From NCBI GenBank assembly GCA_900544095.1, contig UQTV01000004.1, forward strand, positions 135,659 to 199,658: a stretch of 64,000 nucleotides of DNA, given 5' to 3'. Shown piece after piece: positions 59,261 through 64,000 of the stretch. How positions within the stretch are numbered: the first letter of the stretch is position 1; every line of letters begins with the position of its first letter. The translations under genes were made by a program, and so were the position numbers. The DNA is from an uncultured Collinsella sp. (GTDB taxonomy: Bacteria > Actinomycetota > Coriobacteriia > Coriobacteriales > Coriobacteriaceae). The notes under the pieces were generated by a model, which saw only the letters and a list, made by a program, of their open reading frames with translations, had not been told where the DNA came from and searched no databases.

Positions 59261-60694
59261 ATGGCTGTTATTAATGTGCTGCCTTCGGATGGGAAGGTTA
59301 TTGACGAGGGTCCTGTTGGTTGCTCTGTTGATGTTTGCTGTGATGATTTTCGCCATCTCGATATTTGGCTACCGCCTGAGATTCTTCGTCTTAAGGATGC
59401 CGGGTATTTGACGCAGGCTGTTGCCGCCTGCGATCGCCTTTTGGAGCAGAACCCTGAGCCTTCGCTGGCTGCCTGCGTTCGCGCCGAGCGGTATCGCATG
59501 ATCGAGACGCCGCTTCATTTTTCGGTGTCGCGTGATCGGGCTATCGAGATGATCCGCGAGGAGTGGCCTGAGTTTACCGAAGAGCAGTTTGACGACCTGA
59601 TTGACCGCAAGCGTATCGATTGGCGCTTTATCGATGGCGAGCTGTTCGTTCTTGACAACTTCCTTGATTCTTTGCGCGTGTATCCCAAGGAGGTTCCGGG
59701 TCTGCGTCCCGATTCTGCGGATGGAATTGCGCTGCGCAACCAGATGCTCGAGGAGATGGAGTCGCAGGGCGGGCTGTCTCGCACCATTACGCTTAAGGCA
59801 TGCGTGTCTGTCCCCGGTGCTTTGGAGGGGGAGACCGTTCGCGCGTGGCTTCCCGTTGCCGCCGCCTGCCGCCAGCAGTCCCAGGTCGAGATACTTGATA
59901 TGACGCCGGAGGGGGCCATTGCTCCTGCGAGCGCCTCGGCGCGTACTGCCTCGTGGGTCTCCTCGACCGATCGCACATTCTCGGTGACCTATCGCTATCA
60001 AATCGATGCCGCTTATCGCGATATCTATGGGGGTGCACTTCCAGCGCATCCCTGTATGGACGCGCCGTTGCCCGAAGATATTTCCGAGGACCGTCCGCAC
60101 ATTGCATTCACGCCGTATCTGCAGCAGCTGACGGCCGGTGTTGTTGACGGACTCGAGGATCCGCTCGATCGCGCCCGTGCTATCTATGATTACCTGACGC
60201 AGCATATCGACTATCGCTATCAGCCGCCGTACCTGCTTTTGGGATCTATTGCCGATGACTGCGCGCATTCGCTCCGTGGCGATTGCGGCGTTATGGCGCT
60301 CACGTTCATCACCATGTGCCGTATCGCGGGCGTGCCTGCCCGTTGGCAGAGCGGCCTGTATGTTGCGCCCGATTCGGTGGGGCCGCACGACTGGGCAGAG
60401 TTCTATACGCCGCAGACCGGTTGGCTCAACGCCGACGTGTCATTTGGATCTTCTGCTCGCAGGATGGGGGAGGAGTGGCGCCGCCATCACTACTTTGGCA
60501 ATCTCGACCCGTGGCGTATGGTGGCCAACAATCGATTCCAGGCAGAGTTTGAGCCCTCTTTCGACGGCATGCGCGAGGACCCTTACGATAACCAGATGGG
60601 TGAGGCTTCGGTCGACGGTCGCGGATGCCGTCAGCGTGAGATGCTCCGCACGGTCGAACTCATCGAAATGCTCGAAGTTCCATTTTCGGACTAA
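59261..60694 (+). CDS. Transglutaminase-like cysteine protease domain protein
   Basis: A 477-aa protein without signal peptide. The C-terminal half is a transglutaminase-like fold: GDCGVMALTFITMCRIAGVPARW near residue 338 with the catalytic Cys, PHDWAEFY near 374 with His and NADVSFG near 388 with Asp. The N-terminal part (about 1-160) is helical and unassigned, with a tetratricopeptide-like segment around 40-60. It may hydrolyse or cross-link peptides. GGAG lies 7 nt before ATG 59261. It is followed by the tRNA-Leu gene. Confidence 0.75.
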   Translation: MAVINVLPSDGKVIDEGPVGCSVDVCCDDFRHLDIWLPPEILRLKDAGYLTQAVAACDRLLEQNPEPSLAACVRAERYRMIETPLHFSVSRDRAIEMIREEWPEFTEEQFDDLIDRKRIDWRFIDGELFVLDNFLDSLRVYPKEVPGLRPDSADGIALRNQMLEEMESQGGLSRTITLKACVSVPGALEGETVRAWLPVAAACRQQSQVEILDMTPEGAIAPASASARTASWVSSTDRTFSVTYRYQIDAAYRDIYGGALPAHPCMDAPLPEDISEDRPHIAFTPYLQQLTAGVVDGLEDPLDRARAIYDYLTQHIDYRYQPPYLLLGSIADDCAHSLRGDCGVMALTFITMCRIAGVPARWQSGLYVAPDSVGPHDWAEFYTPQTGWLNADVSFGSSARRMGEEWRRHHYFGNLDPWRMVANNRFQAEFEPSFDGMREDPYDNQMGEASVDGRGCRQREMLRTVELIEMLEVPFSD

Positions 60695-60733
60695 TCAACA
60701 GAAAGCTGTGATAAACTAACTCACGCATTACGT

Positions 60734-60820
60734 GCCCGAGTGGCGGAATTGGCAGACGCAGTGGACTCAAAATCCACCGTTGGCAACAACGTGCGAGTTC
60801 GAGTCTCGCCTCGGGCACCA
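60734..60820 (+). tRNA. tRNA-Leu (anticodon CAA)
   Basis: An 87-nt class II tRNA. The acceptor stem GCCCGAG pairs with CTCGGGC, followed by ACCA, so the CCA end is encoded. The anticodon loop is CTCAAAA, giving CAA (reads UUG). The long variable arm CGTTGGCAACAACG is typical of tRNA-Leu, and the T arm GCGAGTTCGAGTCTCGC is canonical. Confidence 0.97.
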
Positions 60821-60839
60821 TACATGCAACTGAGCGTTC

Positions 60840-60862
60840 AAGGGGGTCAAGACCCCCTTTTT
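60840..60862 (+). terminator. Intrinsic terminator after tRNA-Leu
   Basis: AAGGGGGTC (60840-60848) pairs with GACCCCCTT (60851-60859) and runs into a T-tract (CTTTTTCG). It is a compact, strong rho-independent terminator. Confidence 0.85.
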
Positions 60863-61083
60863 CGTGTACGTAATGTGATAGCGCACTATACGTGTTATTA
60901 TTCGCAAGGCGTTGTTCCCGCAATGCCCTAAAGAGGAACCCGAGGGTTCCCACCTTTTGGCGCCAATGAGCAGCTGACTGGTCATACAACTTAGATTCCC
61001 TTCCTCGTATCGAGGATGTCTATGTGTACGACCTGGTTGCAAAGAAGCGCCGGGTTATTTTTTTATGAATGGAGGTAGGGAAA
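60863..61083 (+). promoter_or_regulatory. Leader region of the infC-rpmI-rplT operon
   Basis: 221 nt upstream of infC. TATTAT near 60896 is a possible -10. A hairpin GGAACCC-GA-GGGTTCC (60935-60950) followed by CACCTTTTGG may be part of an attenuator. The operon for IF3, L35 and L20 is autoregulated by L20 or a T-box-like terminator in other bacteria, so an RNA control element is expected here; I cannot identify its type. Confidence 0.45.
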
Positions 61084-61086
61084 ATA
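61071..61086 (+). promoter_or_regulatory. Ribosome-binding site deciding an AUA start for infC
   Basis: GGAGG at 61071-61075 is followed by TAGGGAAA (8 nt) and ATA at 61084-61086. The in-frame ATG at 61069 would place this SD inside the coding region and has no SD of its own. Confidence 0.6.
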
Positions 61087-61638
61087 GCTAAGTCTGATGA
61101 CACCCGCATCAACGACGAGATCACTGCATCTTCGTGCCGTTTGATTGGCGTCGATGGCTCTCAGCTCGGCCTGTTCGCCATCCGCGATGCCCAGCGCGTC
61201 GCTGACGATCAGGGTCTCGACCTGGTCGAGATCGCTCCCAACGCGGAGCCGCCGGTCTGCAAGGTCATGGACTACGGTAAGTTCAAGTACCAGCAGGCCA
61301 TGAAGGCCAAGGCTGCTCGTAAGAACCAGTCCAAGGTCGAGGTCAAGGAAATGAAGTTCCGACCCAAGATTGACGTTGGCGACTACGAGACCAAGAAGGG
61401 CCACGTTCTGCGTTTCCTCAAGAAGGGCGCACGCGTTAAGATCACCATCATGTTCCGCGGCCGTGAGATGGCTCACCCGGAGCAGGGCCTTAACGTTCTC
61501 GAGCGTCTCGCCGAGGATCTCAAGCCTTACGCTACGGTCGAGTCCAAGCCTAAGATGGAAGGCCGTAACATGCTTATGCTGCTCGCCCCGATTAAGGGCG
61601 CCTTCGATGAGGATAAAGCGGCAAGCGATACCAAGTAA
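61084..61638 (+). CDS. infC: Translation initiation factor IF-3
   Basis: A 184-aa IF3, which binds the 30S subunit and proofreads start-codon choice. The N-domain has TRINDEITASSCRLIGVDGSQLG, the linker DLVEIAPNAEPPVCKVMDYGKFKYQ and the C-domain RPKIDVGDYETKKGHVLRFL. The most likely start is the ATA at 61084 with a perfectly placed GGAGG, rather than ATG 61069; rare start codons are known for infC in other bacteria and serve autoregulation because IF3 rejects non-canonical starts. rpmI and rplT follow in the classical operon order. Confidence 0.92.
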   Translation: MAKSDDTRINDEITASSCRLIGVDGSQLGLFAIRDAQRVADDQGLDLVEIAPNAEPPVCKVMDYGKFKYQQAMKAKAARKNQSKVEVKEMKFRPKIDVGDYETKKGHVLRFLKKGARVKITIMFRGREMAHPEQGLNVLERLAEDLKPYATVESKPKMEGRNMLMLLAPIKGAFDEDKAASDTK

Positions 61639-61670
61639 CTAGTGTTCTGTAACCGATTAAGGAGTATTTC

Positions 61671-61862
61671 ATGCCTAAGATGAAGTCCCACAGCGGCACC
61701 AAGAAGCGTTTCCGCAAGACTGGCACCGGCAAGCTTATGCGCGCCAAGGCTTTCAAGAGCCACATCCTGAGCAAGAAGTCCACCAAGCGTAAGCGTGGCT
61801 TCCGTCAGGAGACCGAGATCGCCGCTGCCGACCGCAAGGTCATCAAGTCGCGTCTCGCCTAA
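61671..61862 (+). CDS. rpmI: 50S ribosomal protein L35
   Basis: A 63-aa Lys/Arg-rich ribosomal protein. PKMKSHSGTKKRFRKTGTGK at the N-terminus and HILSKKSTKRKRGFRQE near 30-48 are L35 signatures. AAGGAG lies 8 nt before the ATG. It is the middle gene of infC-rpmI-rplT. Confidence 0.96.
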   Translation: MPKMKSHSGTKKRFRKTGTGKLMRAKAFKSHILSKKSTKRKRGFRQETEIAAADRKVIKSRLA

Positions 61863-61908
61863 GTTCGCGTTCCCGTTTTTCGTTTTACCGTCTAGGAGTT
61901 GATAGAAC

Positions 61909-62268
61909 ATGGCACGTATTAAGCGCGCTGTTGCCGCCAAGAAGAAGCGCCGTACCGTTATGCACCGTGCGAAGGGTTACTACGGTGCCGCTTCGCGTAC
62001 TTACAAGCATGCTAAAGAGCAGGTCCAGCACTCCCTGCAGTATCAGTATCGTGATCGCCGCAACAAGAAGCGCGAGATCCGCTCTCTCTGGATCACCCGC
62101 ATCAACGCTGCCGCTCGCCTGAACGACATCTCTTACTCTCAGTTCATGCACGGCCTGAAGGTTGCCGGCATCGAGCTCGACCGCAAGGTTCTGGCTCAGA
62201 TGGCTTACGAGGACATCGAGTCCTTCAACGAGCTGGCTGCCATTGCCAAGAAGGCTCTCGAGGCTTAA
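61909..62268 (+). CDS. rplT: 50S ribosomal protein L20
   Basis: A 119-aa ribosomal protein. RIKRAVAAKKKRRTVMHRAKGYYGAASRTYKHA at the N-terminus and LWITRINAAARLNDISYSQFMHGL near 63-86 are L20 hallmarks. It binds 23S rRNA early in assembly and often represses its own operon. TAGGAG lies upstream of the ATG. A strong terminator ends the operon. Confidence 0.97.
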   Translation: MARIKRAVAAKKKRRTVMHRAKGYYGAASRTYKHAKEQVQHSLQYQYRDRRNKKREIRSLWITRINAAARLNDISYSQFMHGLKVAGIELDRKVLAQMAYEDIESFNELAAIAKKALEA

Positions 62269-62284
62269 TTGCTTCTTGCATCTT

Positions 62285-62320
62285 AAAGGGGCGCTTCCAA
62301 TCCGGAAGCGCCCCTTTTTG
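62285..62320 (+). terminator. Intrinsic terminator after rplT
   Basis: AAAGGGGCGCTTCC (62285-62298) pairs with GGAAGCGCCCCTTT (62304-62317) with a 5-nt loop, followed by TTG. A 14-bp stem with U-tail. Confidence 0.92.
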
Positions 62321-62408
62321 ATTGATTAGGGATGTGATCGATTTGGGACGTAGCCAAACCGATCAATTCGATAGCGTCCGAGTTGCAAGAAAGAGCAGGT
62401 AGCGTATG

Positions 62409-62426
62409 TGTCAAAGATTTTTGACA
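62409..62426. promoter_or_regulatory. Candidate operator TGTCAAA-N4-TTTGACA
   Basis: Perfect 7-bp inverted repeat (62409-62415 and 62420-62426) in an AT-rich patch about 115 nt upstream of an XRE-type regulator. The right arm is also a consensus -35 box (TTGACA), but no -10 stands at the right distance. It could be the site for the XRE protein's own control. Confidence 0.4.
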
Positions 62427-62540
62427 CTCTAATCTGCGCGCAGCCATCCGTATGGGTTTGATTTTGGGATTACGCTTTGCTTGCCGGCTTCTGTTGTGTA
62501 GCCGCCCAATAAGAGTTGAGATGCATTCGAAGGGAACGCC

Positions 62541-63149
62541 ATGCAGCTGCCAAAACACCTTAAACAGTATCGACTCGATGCTGGTTTGTCCCAGGAGGAT
62601 CTTGCAAGGCGCATTTTTGTAACACGTCAGACCATCAGTAATTGGGAGCGCGGTAAAACGTACCCCGACATCCAGAGTCTCTTACTGCTGTCTGAACAAC
62701 TGGATGTAACGATTGACGAGCTTGTTAAAGGCGACATTTCAATAATTAGAGAAAGGGTTGAACGCGATAGGGGCACGCTCTATCGCTTGGGTGCGGGGAT
62801 GTTGGCTGGGCTTCTTGCGTTTACCGTCTCTATGGCCTGGCTCATGTGGCAACAAAACCACGGGTGGGGGATGGTCCAGTGCGTTCCGACGATGGTGTTG
62901 GCAGGCGTCTTTGGTGCTGGCGCAATGTGCTGCGCGCTTGCAGCGGAACATATCAAGAAGAAGAATGATTTGGTGACGTATCAAGAGATATCCGACTTCT
63001 TGGACGGAAAGAAGGCGGACAGCGAAGAGACGAGGACGGGCTGGGCTTACGAGCATCCACAGCTTGCGAATGCCATCAAGTTTGCCGCAGCGGCTCTTAT
63101 TGGACTAATCGTTTTTGAACTCGTTAACGCTGCTATGTCCCATTTCTAA
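62541..63149 (+). CDS. XRE-family regulator with membrane segments
   Basis: A 202-aa protein. Residues about 4-60 are a Cro/CI helix-turn-helix (QEDLARRIFVTRQTISNWERGK). Two hydrophobic segments (about 85-105 and 112-135) and a third at the C-terminus (about 175-198) make it membrane-bound. It resembles many Firmicute and actinobacterial membrane XRE proteins of unknown signal. AAGGGA lies 6 nt before the ATG. A GC-rich hairpin follows at 63199. Confidence 0.78.
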   Translation: MQLPKHLKQYRLDAGLSQEDLARRIFVTRQTISNWERGKTYPDIQSLLLLSEQLDVTIDELVKGDISIIRERVERDRGTLYRLGAGMLAGLLAFTVSMAWLMWQQNHGWGMVQCVPTMVLAGVFGAGAMCCALAAEHIKKKNDLVTYQEISDFLDGKKADSEETRTGWAYEHPQLANAIKFAAAALIGLIVFELVNAAMSHF

Positions 63150-63597
63150 TGGGTATACAGCCATTAATGCGGCCGAAGCTTAACCGTTGGAAAACCGAAG
63201 GGCCGCTCTAATAGGGGGGCCGCGGCCCTGTTCTTTCTAGTCTCTCACAGAGAAGGTCCCATCCTCATTTGTGTAGGAACCGTGGAGGCCCAGATTCCCG
63301 CCACCGGGGCCCCTCCGGTCTGGCAATATATCTCCTTGCCGCGCGGCCCGGTGAGACCGGATCAGCCGCGGGGCGTGCACCTTGAGAACCGGATACTGCG
63401 AGGATGGACACACCAGATGTGTCGCATCCGGGCAGACATCGAACCATTTGAAATGGTCTAACTTGGATTTGTTTTTCGCAAGGCCGCCGAGAGGCGGCCC
63501 CGAGAAATTCCTTTTCCTATACTAAAACCATATGAATCGAACGGAACCGATCAGCTAATAGTTGTGAGGACCGGACGGGCTCGAAGCCCAAACATTT
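63150..63597 (+). promoter_or_regulatory. rRNA operon leader
   Basis: 448 nt upstream of 16S rRNA without a supported gene. It contains, in order, a GC-rich hairpin (63199-63229), a boxA-like stretch CTTGAGAACCGGATA (from about 63381), a stem GGATG-GACACA/TGTGTC-GCATCC (63402-63429), the palindrome ACCATTT-G-AAATGGT (63445-63459 approx.), the hairpin GGCCGCC-GAGA-GGCGGCC (63482-63499) and TATACT near 63518. These fit an antitermination leader and 16S processing stem. The promoter itself is not clear. Confidence 0.55.
63199..63229 (+). terminator. Terminator after the XRE regulator
   Basis: AGGGCCGC (63199-63206) pairs with GCGGCCCT (63222-63229) with a 15-nt loop that can also pair internally; GTTCTTTCT follows. 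Confidence 0.55.

Positions 63598-64000
<403 letters not shown>

Noticed and set aside
61069..61083. ATG 61069 as the infC start
   Set aside because: It overlaps the only good SD and has none upstream; the ATA at 61084 is ideally spaced. Kept as an alternative, not annotated.

Overview
The window reads as about 64 kb of chromosome from a high-GC actinobacterium of the class Coriobacteriia, most likely Collinsella or a close relative. The clearest evidence is the partial 16S rRNA gene at the right end (from about 63598), whose 5' region matches what I remember of Collinsella 16S; this is recognition by memory, not a search. Gene density is high, Shine-Dalgarno (SD) sites are strong (AAGGAGG type), GTG starts are common, and no phage, insertion sequence or CRISPR array is visible. 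About 51 protein genes, one tRNA-Leu(CAA) and part of one rRNA operon can be supported.

Layout. 1-6.1 kb: start of a rubredoxin-like gene (minus), an alcohol/aldehyde dehydrogenase pair, a HIRAN-domain protein, a small charge-segregated protein, a metallophosphoesterase and a DUF2130 coiled-coil protein. 6.1-11 kb (minus): a Ski2-like DUF3516 helicase, a divergent TrmB and a SAM methyltransferase. 11.2-15.7 kb (plus): a membrane XRE regulator with a DUF4097 partner, an Elp3-type radical SAM/GNAT protein and a membrane-anchored spermidine-synthase-like protein. 15.8-21.4 kb (minus): a compact three-gene unit, TerB-N protein, DUF2791/BrxD-like ATPase and Lhr/BrxHI-like helicase, which is the best candidate here for an under-described DNA-processing or defence system. 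21.5-25.6 kb (minus): a DUF554 membrane protein and a five-gene cassette of mostly exported or membrane-anchored unknown proteins. 25.9-29.5 kb (plus): a GlcD-type flavoprotein with EtfB and a ferredoxin-bearing EtfA, resembling the electron-bifurcating lactate dehydrogenase of acetogens. 29.5-41.5 kb: HD hydrolase, AzlCD exporter, KdgT-type permease, GGDEF protein, EamA exporter, single-chain PurL, a Kef/CPA2 antiporter and an SDR. 41.7-48.4 kb: homoserine dehydrogenase and a complete livKHMGF branched-chain amino acid ABC transporter. 48.7-51.2 kb: CutC, a GalT/HIT-like protein and a BASS transporter. 51.5-59 kb: a RecJ nuclease fused to a RecQ-like helicase, RelA/SpoT, an MBL hydrolase and class II aldolase. 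59.2-64 kb: transglutaminase-like protein, tRNA-Leu, infC-rpmI-rplT, a membrane XRE regulator and the rRNA operon.

The genes form a housekeeping chromosome with an amino-acid economy theme (liv uptake, AzlCD export, Hom, RelA) and a fermentative redox theme (ADH/ALDH, Etf-linked lactate oxidation, rubredoxin). The most informative non-coding signals are several intergenic palindromes that share a GGGAC(A/T) core, a 123-bp element bounded by 15-bp inverted repeats, a 94-nt nearly fully paired hairpin after fba, a leucine-rich short frame upstream of liv, and an apparent AUA start codon for infC.
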